Source: an uncultured Stenotrophomonas sp.
GTDB lineage: Bacteria > Pseudomonadota > Gammaproteobacteria > Xanthomonadales > Xanthomonadaceae
NCBI RefSeq assembly: GCF_945952405.1
Contig: NZ_CAMFIA010000004.1
Span: 124,001 to 188,000, forward strand
Length of the DNA stretch: 64,000 nt
Direction of reading: 5' to 3'
The position numbers and the translations under genes were made by a program. Below, piece after piece: positions 56,816 to 64,000 of the stretch. Positions within the stretch are counted from its first letter, which is position 1. The number at the start of each line of letters is the position of its first letter. The notes under the pieces were generated by a model that was given only the letters and a program-made list of their open reading frames with translations, did not search any database and was not told the DNA's origin.

Positions 56816-57811
56816 ATGCGCGTGATCGCTACCGCCCTGCTTGCCTGCCTGCCGCTGTGCGCCCTCGCCGCCCCGACCTATGGTCCGCGGCTGGAGGGCT
56901 TCGACTACGGCTATCCAGTGAAGACGTTCACGCTGGAATCGCAGCGGCAGCCGCTGGACATGGCCTACCTGGACATCCTGCCCAAACGCCGCGCCATCGG
57001 TGTGGTGGTGCTGCTGCACGGCAAGAATTTCTGTGCGGCCACCTGGCAGCAGACCATTGCCCCGCTGCTGAACGCCGGCTACCGGGTGATCGCGCCGGAC
57101 CAGGTCGGCTTCTGCAAATCCAGCAAGCCCGAGCGCTACCAGTACACGCTCGCGCAGCTGGCGGCCAATACCCACGCCCTGCTGCAGCAGTTGCAGCTGG
57201 GCGACGTGCCGGTGCACCTGGTCGGCCATTCGATGGGCGGCATGCTGGCGGTGCGCTATGCGCTGATGTACCCGCAGGACCTGCGCAGCCTGTCACTGGT
57301 CAACCCGATCGGGCTGGAGGACTGGAAGGCGCTGGGCGTGCCGTGGCGCAGCGTGGATGCCTGGTACGCCGGCGAGATGAACATCGGCTACGAGAGCATC
57401 CGCCGCTACCAGCTGGACGTGTACTACGACGGCCAATGGAAGCCGGCCTATGAAACCTGGGCGCGGATGCAGTCGGGCATGTACGAAGGCCCGGGCAGGC
57501 AGGCCGTTGCATGGAGCCAGGCACTGGCTTCGGACATGGTGTTCAACCAGCCGGTGGTTTACGAACTGAAGAACCTGCAGGTGCCGACCACCTTGTTCAT
57601 CGGCCAGAAGGACCGTACCGCGATCGGTCGTGACCTGGCACCGCCTGCGGTGAAGGCGACGCTGGGCCAGTATCCGGTGCTGGGCAGGACCGCAGCCGCC
57701 GCGATTCCCGGCGCGACGCTGGTCGAGTTCGCCGAGCTCGGCCATTCGCCGCAGGTGCAGGATCCGAAGCAGTTCAACGCCGCCTTGTTGAAGGTATTGA
57801 AGGCGCATTGA
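56816..57811 (+). CDS. Secreted alpha/beta hydrolase
   Basis: A 331-residue hydrolase with a signal peptide (residues 1-19, ending CALAAP). The catalytic triad is visible: nucleophile Ser139 in VGHSMGGML, Asp in GQKDRTAIG, and His in LGHSPQVQ. The oxyanion lead VVLLHGKNF is typical. Probably periplasmic; substrate unknown. Confidence 0.9.
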   Translation: MRVIATALLACLPLCALAAPTYGPRLEGFDYGYPVKTFTLESQRQPLDMAYLDILPKRRAIGVVVLLHGKNFCAATWQQTIAPLLNAGYRVIAPDQVGFCKSSKPERYQYTLAQLAANTHALLQQLQLGDVPVHLVGHSMGGMLAVRYALMYPQDLRSLSLVNPIGLEDWKALGVPWRSVDAWYAGEMNIGYESIRRYQLDVYYDGQWKPAYETWARMQSGMYEGPGRQAVAWSQALASDMVFNQPVVYELKNLQVPTTLFIGQKDRTAIGRDLAPPAVKATLGQYPVLGRTAAAAIPGATLVEFAELGHSPQVQDPKQFNAALLKVLKAH

Positions 57812-57827
57812 GCCGGAGCGCGCCGCT

Positions 57828-57851
57828 GTAGAGCCGAGCCTGCGCTCGGCT
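57828..57851 (+). repeat. SMAG/REP unit (GTAGAGCCGAG class), single
   Basis: A 24-nt palindrome with intact GTAG head between two convergent genes (hydrolase and homoserine dehydrogenase). Confidence 0.8.
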
Positions 57852-57878
57852 CATCACGCCACAGGGTATCGCCCGGCG

Positions 57879-58949
57879 CTACAGGCCCGTGATCCGCAGC
57901 ACGTCATCCAGCAGTGCGGCGGCGGTGACTTCCGCACCGGCGCCCGGTCCCTGGATCAACAACGGCTGGCGCTGATAGCGGTCGCTGTGGATGGCCACGC
58001 GGTTGTCGGTGCCCGCGCCCTGCGCCAACGGATGATCGGCCGGCAGCTCACGCAGGCCGACCTGCGCACCATCGCCATCGACTCGGCCGACGAATCGCAG
58101 CACGCGGCCATTGCTGCGGGCCTGCTGCCAGCGCGCCTGCAGCGGCGCATCCAGCTGTTCCAGCGCGGCCACCGCGTCCTCCAGCGGCAACGCGGCCAGC
58201 GCAGCAGGTACCAGCGAATCCACCTGCACCTGTGCGGCATCCAGCGCCAGCCCACTGCTGCGGGCCAGGATCAGCAGCTTGCGGCGTACATCCTCACCGG
58301 ACAGGTCCAGCCGCGGATCGGGCTCGGTGTAACCGGCCGCCAGCGCCTCGCGCACCGCCGCCGAGAACGGCGAGCGGCCGTCATAGCGATGGAACAGCCA
58401 TGCCAGCGAGCCGGACAGCACGCCTTCGATGGCGTGGATATGATCGCCGCCGGCCACCAGCGCGCGCAGGCTGCTCAGCAACGGCAATCCCGCACCTACG
58501 GTGGCACTGTCGCCATAGCGCGCGCCACTGTCGGCGCAGCTGTCGGCGATGGCCTGTGCACGCGCCAGCTGCGCGCCACGGCCCAGCTTGTTCGCGGTCA
58601 CCACATGCACGCCCCGCGCCAGCCACTGCACGTGGCGGGCAGCCACATCCTCACTGGCCGTGGCATCGACCACCACATCGCCGCGTTCCAGCCCTTCCGC
58701 GCTGGCCCAGGGCGGCGAGCTGTGGCCATCGCGCGGTGCACGCCGTGCCAGTTCCAGCGGCAGTGCAAGGTCACGATCGATCGCCAGCGCCGTGCGCGAG
58801 TTGGCCAGCCACTGCACGCTGGGCAGTTCCAGCCCGCGTGCCTGCAGCGACTGGTAGCGCTGCACGAAGGCCGAGCCCACCGTACCGGTTCCGAGCAATG
58901 CCAGGCGTCCCGCGCCCAGCGCGGGAATCTCGGCGGCGAGCGCACTCAT
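57879..58949 (-). CDS. hom: Homoserine dehydrogenase
   Basis: Reduces aspartate semialdehyde to homoserine. 356 residues with an N-terminal NAD(P) motif GTGTVGSAF (20-27) and the homoserine-dehydrogenase domain (VTANKLGRGAQLARA, GAGLPLLSSLR, EGVLSGSLAWLF). It lacks the C-terminal ACT domain of the usual 430-residue enzyme, so threonine feedback is not expected. Last gene of the met operon, overlapping metB by 4 nt. Confidence 0.94.
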   Translation of the reverse strand: MSALAAEIPALGAGRLALLGTGTVGSAFVQRYQSLQARGLELPSVQWLANSRTALAIDRDLALPLELARRAPRDGHSSPPWASAEGLERGDVVVDATASEDVAARHVQWLARGVHVVTANKLGRGAQLARAQAIADSCADSGARYGDSATVGAGLPLLSSLRALVAGGDHIHAIEGVLSGSLAWLFHRYDGRSPFSAAVREALAAGYTEPDPRLDLSGEDVRRKLLILARSSGLALDAAQVQVDSLVPAALAALPLEDAVAALEQLDAPLQARWQQARSNGRVLRFVGRVDGDGAQVGLRELPADHPLAQGAGTDNRVAIHSDRYQRQPLLIQGPGAGAEVTAAALLDDVLRITGL

Positions 58950-60181
58950 GCATCCACCGCCTGTTTGCGGCGGGCCGCCGCATCGATCACGGCTTCGGCG
59001 CGCTGCAGCGCGGCGCCGAGATCGGCCAGCAGGTCACGCTCGGCCTCGATGCCGACCGACAGCCGCAGCAGGCCTTCGCTGATACCTGCAGCCGCACGCG
59101 CTTCGGCGCTCATCGCCGCATGGGTCATGGTGGCCGGGTGGGCGATCAGGCTTTCGACGCCGCCCAGCGATTCCGCCAGGGTGAAACAACGCAGCCCGTC
59201 GACAAAAGCACGCACCGCCGCATGCGGATCATCACCGGCGCAGTGCGCCAGTTCGAACGACAGCATCGCACCGAAACCACTCTGCTGGCGTGCGGCGATG
59301 GCGTGGCCCGGATGATCGGCCAGGCCCGGGTAGTACACCCTGCCGACCGCCGGGTGCTGGTCCAGCAGGGCGACGATCGACGCGGTGTTCTCCTGGTGCA
59401 CGCGCAGACGGGCATCCAGCGTGCGCAGGCCGCGCAGGGTCAGGAAGGCATCGAACGGCGAACCGGTCAGGCCCAGCGCGTTGCCCCACCACACCAGCTG
59501 CTCATGCAGTGCCGGATCACGCGCGACCACCGCACCGCCCACCACATCGCTGTGGCCGTTGATGTACTTGGTGGTGGAGTGCAGCACCAGGTCGGCGCCG
59601 AACGACAGCGGCTGCTGCAGGGCCGGCGACAGGAAAGTGTTGTCGACCACCACCAGGGCGCCGGCCTTGTGCGCGGCATCGATGACGAAGCGCAGGTCGG
59701 TGATCCGCAGCAGCGGGTTCGACGGAGTCTCCAGCAGCACCAGCTTCGGCCCGCTGGCCAGTGCCTGCGCCAGTGCGCGCGGATCGGTCAGGTCGGCAGT
59801 GACCAGCTCGAAGTGCCCCTTCCTGGCCAGCGCGTTGAACAGGCGCCAGCTGCCACCGTAGGCATCATGCGGCACCACCAGGGTATCGCCGGGCTGCAGC
59901 AGCGCATTGAGCACCAGGTTGATCGCGCCCATGCCGGTGGCGGTGATGACGCCACCGGCGCCGCCTTCCAGTTCCGCCAGCGCTTCACCCAACAGGTCGC
60001 GGGTCGGATTGCCACTGCGCGTGTAGTCGTACTGGCGCTTGTTGCCGAAACCTTCAAAGCTGAAGTTCGACGACAGCACGATCGGCGGGGTGACCGCTCC
60101 ATGCGCGGTGTCCCGATCGATGCCGGCGCGGACGGCGGCAGTGGTGCGACTACAGGACGGCTCGTGGGCGTGCAGGCTCAT
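58946..60181 (-). CDS. metB: Cystathionine gamma-synthase-type Cys/Met PLP enzyme
   Basis: 411-residue PLP enzyme that joins the activated homoserine with cysteine to make cystathionine. The family motifs TRSGNPTRDLLG, the PLP lysine in HSTTKYINGHSDVVGG, and TLAESLGGVESL are intact. O-acylhomoserine sulfhydrylase is a possible alternative, but sequence and operon favour MetB. It overlaps both neighbours by 4 nt. Confidence 0.92.
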   Translation of the reverse strand: MSLHAHEPSCSRTTAAVRAGIDRDTAHGAVTPPIVLSSNFSFEGFGNKRQYDYTRSGNPTRDLLGEALAELEGGAGGVITATGMGAINLVLNALLQPGDTLVVPHDAYGGSWRLFNALARKGHFELVTADLTDPRALAQALASGPKLVLLETPSNPLLRITDLRFVIDAAHKAGALVVVDNTFLSPALQQPLSFGADLVLHSTTKYINGHSDVVGGAVVARDPALHEQLVWWGNALGLTGSPFDAFLTLRGLRTLDARLRVHQENTASIVALLDQHPAVGRVYYPGLADHPGHAIAARQQSGFGAMLSFELAHCAGDDPHAAVRAFVDGLRCFTLAESLGGVESLIAHPATMTHAAMSAEARAAAGISEGLLRLSVGIEAERDLLADLGAALQRAEAVIDAAARRKQAVDA

Positions 60182-61209
60182 GCGGACTCTCCAGAAGTGC
60201 GGAAGGCGGTGGTGAGGATCGCGTCGATGCGATCGGTTTCTTTGAGGAAGGCGTCGTGGCCGTAGGGCGAGCGCAGCACGCGCAGGCTGCCGCGCGGGCC
60301 CAGCCCTTCGACCAGGCCGACCAGGTCGGCCAGCGGCACCAGGCGGTCACCCTCCACGGCCACCACTACGGTCGGCGGCAGGATCGCGGTGGGATCAACG
60401 CGATGCAGGTCGATCGACTCGGACAGGCGCAGGTAGGCCGTCACCGGCGTGCGCGCGACGTACTGTGCGCCTGCTGCATCGAGGTAGTCCTCGGCGGCCA
60501 CGCGCACGCGACCGTTGATGACTTCCGGCGCGGCATCGAAGCGCTCGCCGAATTCTTCCGGGGTGCGGTAGCTGAGCATGGCGAACTGACGCGCCAGGGC
60601 CAGGCCGTGGTCCTCGCCGCACTGCAGCTGGCCGAGCGCGACTGCGCGGCGCTGCAGGGCACGCCAGGCCGCGGCGTACGGATGCGGCCGATGCGCACCG
60701 CTGGCCAGCACCAGCTGGCGCACGCGGGCGCGGTGACGGATGGCGAACTGCTGGCCCACCAGCGCGCCGTAGGAGTAGCCCACGAACGCCTTCACTGCGC
60801 GGATGCCGAGATGATCCAGCAGCAGCGCCAATGCATCGGCCTGGTCAGCGGTATCGATCGGCACATCCAGTGCGCCGTCGGCACCGATGAAATCGAAAGC
60901 CAGCACCCGCAGCTGCTGCGGATCCAGCGCGCGGCCACTGCCAACCAGGTCTTCGGCCCAGCCCTTCTCGCTGAACTGCGCGTTGGAGGCCACGTGGCGA
61001 TGGGCGGAAATCCCGCCGGCCAGCACCACCACCGGCGCGTTGGCCGGGCCGACCCATTCATAGCGCAGGCGCACCGCGCTGGGGCCGGCGTGACGCATCG
61101 ACAGCACTGCGGCGAACTCGCCGCGCTCGGCATGCACGCGGTGTTCGACCGGCACGCTGACGGGGACAAAGGGTTCGGAGCGGATGGCAGTACTGGCGGC
61201 GAAGCTCAT
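60178..61209 (-). CDS. metX: Homoserine O-acyltransferase, MetX family
   Basis: 343-residue alpha/beta-hydrolase-fold acyltransferase that activates homoserine. Nucleophile Ser146 is in GYSYGALVGQQFA, whereas typical MetX has GGSMGG; the triad Asp is in EGDRLVPLADL and His in YGHDAFLKE. Acetyl- or succinyl-CoA donor cannot be settled by eye; the Xanthomonadaceae have MetX-like enzymes with succinyl use. The start at 61209 gives MSFAASTAIR. A SAM riboswitch lies upstream. Confidence 0.9.
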   Translation of the reverse strand: MSFAASTAIRSEPFVPVSVPVEHRVHAERGEFAAVLSMRHAGPSAVRLRYEWVGPANAPVVVLAGGISAHRHVASNAQFSEKGWAEDLVGSGRALDPQQLRVLAFDFIGADGALDVPIDTADQADALALLLDHLGIRAVKAFVGYSYGALVGQQFAIRHRARVRQLVLASGAHRPHPYAAAWRALQRRAVALGQLQCGEDHGLALARQFAMLSYRTPEEFGERFDAAPEVINGRVRVAAEDYLDAAGAQYVARTPVTAYLRLSESIDLHRVDPTAILPPTVVVAVEGDRLVPLADLVGLVEGLGPRGSLRVLRSPYGHDAFLKETDRIDAILTTAFRTSGESA

Positions 61210-61237
61210 GGCGGGATCCGGTTGGGGAATCGGCCAT

Positions 61238-61256
61238 CGAGCCTTCGCGGGGCTCG
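61238..61256 (-). promoter_or_regulatory. Expression-platform hairpin of the SAM riboswitch
   Basis: CGAGCC-n7-GGCTCG between the aptamer and the metX start, about 29 nt before the ATG. No U-tract, so it could hide the ribosome-binding region or be part of a terminator-like switch. A second hairpin ATGCAC-n5-GTGCAT lies at 61265-61281. Confidence 0.45.
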
Positions 61257-61288
61257 CGTTCGAGATGCACGTGCGGTGCATGGTTCGA

Positions 61289-61404
61289 ACCATCTTCCGG
61301 TGGACGCCACGGTCCCCGCAGGATTTGGCACCTACGCAGTCGCTTGCGCGCCTGCGGGCTGCCCCGGCTTCAAAGGGCCTGTCCCTCTGCCGGTCTCGAT
61401 GGTG
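61289..61404 (-). promoter_or_regulatory. SAM-I (S-box) riboswitch upstream of metX
   Basis: The aptamer is recognised by its core: AGAGGGACAGGCCCTTTGAAG and then GCCGGGGCAGCC, followed after the variable part by GGTGCCAAATCCTGC. Outer stem P1 pairs ACCATC (61399-61404) with GATGGT (61289-61294). Its 5' end coincides with the predicted transcription start. It should lower metX-metB-hom expression when S-adenosylmethionine is plentiful. The gap between metX and the M23-like gene (about 350 nt) is otherwise explained by this element and its promoter. Confidence 0.88.
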
Positions 61405-61409
61405 GTGCC

Positions 61410-61438
61410 ACGATGCCAGCCCCTTCCGGCACTGTCAA
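61410..61438 (-). promoter_or_regulatory. Sigma-70 promoter of the metX operon
   Basis: TTGACA (61433-61438), a 17-nt spacer, and CATCGT (61410-61415) on the minus strand. Transcription would begin near 61403, exactly where the riboswitch starts. Confidence 0.7.
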
Positions 61439-61561
61439 TCCCTTCATGCGGATAAAGCGATGAATATTTTTGTCCAGCACACCGTGGTCGGCCGACGGGG
61501 TGCCTTGCCCTTGTTCAGGATCGGCTACAGTCACGGCGATCCCTGCCCGCTGGAACCGCCG

Positions 61562-62446
61562 ATGCCACGCCTGCCCCTGACCTGCCTGCTGCTGTTCCTG
61601 CTGGCGAGCACGACCACCCATGCGGGTGACTGGCGCCAGGGCTGGGGCCTGATACCGCAGACCACCGCCAGCGCCAGCGGCGGGACTGCACAGGACGCGG
61701 CGCCCATGGCCCAGCTGCGCCTGCAGCCGATCGGCGAGCAGTGGCAGGCCCGGATCGACAACGGCCTGGCCGGACCGCTGCAGGTCGAGCTGCGCGCCGC
61801 GCCCGGGCACCCGGTCGAGGGCCTGCCCGTGCAGTCGCTGATCCAGGGAGGCGGCAGCCTGGTGGTCGGCCACCTGCCCGCACCGCTCAACGGCCGGATG
61901 CTGGACCTGCGCCTGCAATCGGTGCCGGGCACTCCTGCCGCGCAGGCCGAGGATGTCGCCTACCGCCTGCCGTTCGAGGCCGCCCGCCTGCGCGTGGACC
62001 AGGCGCCGCAGGGTCGCTTCAGCCACGCCGACGAGGAGAACCGCGACGCGGTGGACTTCGCCCTGCCCGAGGCCACGCTGGTGCTGGCGGCACGCGAAGG
62101 CACGGTGATGCAGATCCAGGATGGCTTCCGTGGCAACGGCCTGGACCGTGATCGCGATGGAACCCGCGCCAACTTCATCCGCGTGCTGCACAGCGACGGC
62201 AGCATGGCCCTCTACGGCCACCTGCAGGCCGGCGGCATGCGCGTGCGCCGTGGCCAGGCCGTGCAGGCCGGGCAGCCGATCGGCCTGTCCGGCAACAGTG
62301 GCTACAGCAGCGCCCCGCACCTGCACTTCGTGGTGCAGGTCAACCGCGGCATGGCCCTGCGTTCGGTGCCGGTACGCATCTTCGCCGGGCAGGGCCAGCT
62401 GCAGTTCGCCCGCCAGGCCGAGGCCGAAGGCGGCATCGGGCGCTGA
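61562..62446 (+). CDS. M23-like metallopeptidase, secreted
   Basis: 294 residues with signal peptide (ending TTTHAGD). The C-terminal M23 domain has HLHFVVQVN and GHLQAGGM. The first ligand segment reads RFSHADEENRDAVDF: Asp is present, but the residue four before it is Arg, so a His further upstream (SHADEE) must act as the ligand or the site is degenerate; this variant is common in a subgroup with the ENRxAVDF motif. The start at 61562 gives the signal peptide. Possibly cell-wall linked. Confidence 0.85.
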   Translation: MPRLPLTCLLLFLLASTTTHAGDWRQGWGLIPQTTASASGGTAQDAAPMAQLRLQPIGEQWQARIDNGLAGPLQVELRAAPGHPVEGLPVQSLIQGGGSLVVGHLPAPLNGRMLDLRLQSVPGTPAAQAEDVAYRLPFEAARLRVDQAPQGRFSHADEENRDAVDFALPEATLVLAAREGTVMQIQDGFRGNGLDRDRDGTRANFIRVLHSDGSMALYGHLQAGGMRVRRGQAVQAGQPIGLSGNSGYSSAPHLHFVVQVNRGMALRSVPVRIFAGQGQLQFARQAEAEGGIGR

Positions 62447-62460
62447 CCGGCCCCGGCCGG

Positions 62461-62466
62461 TATAAT
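62461..62466 (+). promoter_or_regulatory. TATAAT -10 element of prfC
   Basis: A perfect TATAAT, preceded by CGG, lies 46 nt before the prfC ATG. No -35 of good quality. A stem GGGCGCTT/AAGCGCCC (62468-62494) follows in the leader. Confidence 0.55.
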
Positions 62467-62512
62467 CGGGCGCTTATCTCTTTGAAAAGCGCCCCGGGCG
62501 GGCGCCACTGCC

Positions 62513-64000
62513 ATGTCCGAAGTCGCCACCGAAGCGTCGCGTCGCCGCACCTTCGCCATCATTTCCCACCCTGACGCCGGCAAGACCACGCTGACCGAGA
62601 AGCTGCTGCTGTTCGGAGGCGCGATCCAGATGGCCGGTTCGGTCAAGGGCCGCAAGGCGGCCCGCCACGCCACCTCCGACTGGATGGCGCTGGAAAAGGA
62701 ACGCGGCATCTCCGTCACCTCTTCGGTGATGCAGTTCCCGTACGAAGGCAAGATCGTCAACCTGCTCGACACCCCCGGCCACGCCGACTTCGGCGAGGAC
62801 ACCTACCGCGTGCTGACCGCGGTGGACTCGGCGCTGATGGTGATCGACGTGGCCAAGGGCGTGGAAGAGCGCACCATCAAGCTGATGGAAGTGTGCCGCC
62901 TGCGCGACACCCCGATCATGACCTTCATCAACAAGCTCGACCGCGAGGGCAAGGACCCGATCGAGCTGCTGGATGAAGTGGAAACCGTGCTCGGCATCCA
63001 GTGCGCACCGGTGACCTGGCCGATCGGCATGGGCCAGCGCCTGAAGGGCGTGGTCCACCTGCTGACCGGCGAAGTGCACCTGTATGAGCCGGGCCGCAAC
63101 TTCACCCGCCAGGATTCGACCATCTTCCCGTCCATCGATGCGCCCGGCCTGGCCGAAAAGATCGGCGCACAGATGCTGGCCGACCTGCGCGATGAACTGG
63201 AGCTGGTGCAGGGCGCCAGCCACCCGTTCGACCTGCAGGCCTACCGCGATGGCAAGCAGACCCCGGTGTTCTTCGGCTCGGGCGTGAACAACTTCGGCGT
63301 GCAGCCGCTGCTGGACTTCTTCGTCGAGCACGCACCGGCGCCGCAGGCGCGCGCCACCACCGGCCGCGAGATCGCCCCGGAAGAGAACAAGCTGACCGGC
63401 TTCGTCTTCAAGATCCAGGCCAACATGGACCCGCAGCACCGTGACCGCGTGGCTTTCATGCGCATCTGCTCGGGCCGCTTCAGCGCCGGCATGAAGACCT
63501 TCCACGTGCGCACCGGCAAGGAAATGAAGCTGGCCAACGCACTGACCTTCATGGCCAGCGATCGCGAGATCGCCGCCGAGGCGTGGCCGGGCGATGTGAT
63601 CGGTATCCACAACCACGGCACCATTTCCATCGGCGACACCTTCACCGAGGGCGAAGCCGTCACCTTCACCGGCATCCCCAACTTCGCTCCGGAACTGTTC
63701 CGCCGCGCGCGCCTGCGCGATCCGCTCAAGCTCAAGCAGTTGCAGAAGGGCCTGGCGCAGTTGTCCGAAGAAGGCGCGACCCAGTTCTTCCGCCCCTTGA
63801 CCAGCAACGACCTGATCCTGGGTGCGGTCGGCGTGCTGCAGTTCGACGTGGCCGCCTACCGCCTGAAGGACGAGTACGGCGTGGAAGCGACCTTCGAACC
63901 GGTCAGCGTGACCACCGCGCGCTGGGTTCACTGCAGCAACGAGAAGAAGATGGAAGAGTTCCGCGAGAAGAATGCGCTGAACCTGGCCCTGGATGCGGCC
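62513..64000 (+). CDS. prfC: Peptide chain release factor 3, C-terminus cut by window edge
   Basis: GTPase that recycles RF1 and RF2 from the ribosome after termination. 496 codons lie inside the window, of about 534 expected. G-domain motifs are intact: SHPDAGKT (19-26), DTPGHADF and NKLDREG, and the RF3 domain continues ([31 protein letters not shown]). The start at 62513 gives [20 protein letters not shown], the family N-terminus. Confidence 0.97.
   Translation, partial: MSEVATEASRRRTFAIISHPDAGKTTLTEKLLLFGGAIQMAGSVKGRKAARHATSDWMALEKERGISVTSSVMQFPYEGKIVNLLDTPGHADFGEDTYRVLTAVDSALMVIDVAKGVEERTIKLMEVCRLRDTPIMTFINKLDREGKDPIELLDEVETVLGIQCAPVTWPIGMGQRLKGVVHLLTGEVHLYEPGRNFTRQDSTIFPSIDAPGLAEKIGAQMLADLRDELELVQGASHPFDLQAYRDGKQTPVFFGSGVNNFGVQPLLDFFVEHAPAPQARATTGREIAPEENKLTGFVFKIQANMDPQHRDRVAFMRICSGRFSAGMKTFHVRTGKEMKLANALTFMASDREIAAEAWPGDVIGIHNHGTISIGDTFTEGEAVTFTGIPNFAPELFRRARLRDPLKLKQLQKGLAQLSEEGATQFFRPLTSNDLILGAVGVLQFDVAAYRLKDEYGVEATFEPVSVTTARWVHCSNEKKMEEFREKNALNLALDAA

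Overview
The window is a GC-rich chromosomal segment that looks like Stenotrophomonas, most likely the S. maltophilia complex. The evidence is the gene order (hflK-hflC-DUF2065-purA, metX-metB-hom, A2M-pbpC), the protein sequences, and many short palindromes that begin with GTAG and often sit as inverted pairs between genes. These match the SMAG/REP repeats described for S. maltophilia. No phage, IS, CRISPR, rRNA or tRNA gene was seen. Both window edges cut a gene: an amino acid permease at the left and prfC at the right.

Layout. 1-8 kb: permease, PAS-AraC regulator, small basic protein, hydrolase, membrane protein, a chemoreceptor with a candidate sigma-28 promoter, then an L,D-transpeptidase and an M23 peptidase. 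8-16 kb: purA, DUF2065, hflC and hflK, an AcuI/YhdH-type reductase, a response regulator, CbpA, a peroxiredoxin and a bacterioferritin. 16-30 kb, minus strand: PBP1C and its lipoprotein alpha-2-macroglobulin, preceded by a tightly overlapping four-gene operon (MoxR-type AAA+ ATPase, bpX5-like protein, degenerate vWA plus propeller protein, bpX6 plus propeller protein). That operon resembles the predicted MoxR/vWA/beta-propeller ternary conflict systems and is the best candidate here for a little-studied system. 30-39 kb: complete methylcitrate cycle (prpB, prpC, acnD, prpF, prpD) with divergent prpR, a near-consensus sigma-54 promoter and a repeat array where PrpR probably binds. 39-45.5 kb: pdxH, a glycerate-kinase-like P-loop kinase, dodecin, aroK-aroB, a WGR mini-protein, hemE, an MdtD-like exporter. 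45.8-53 kb: two tandem giant hybrid sensor kinases with periplasmic propellers. 53-58 kb: yceI, cytochrome b561, yceI, a small glutaredoxin-like protein, sdaA, a secreted hydrolase. 58-64 kb: the methionine operon metX-metB-hom behind a SAM-I riboswitch with a well-placed promoter, an M23-like protein, and prfC.

How they work together. Several clusters are functional units: LDT with M23 (cell wall), A2M with PBP1C (periplasmic protease trap plus wall repair), peroxiredoxin with bacterioferritin (oxidative stress and iron), the propionate operon under PrpR and sigma-54, and the methionine operon under SAM control. The MoxR/bpX operon lies directly upstream of A2M-pbpC on the same strand. Whether the two are functionally linked is open.
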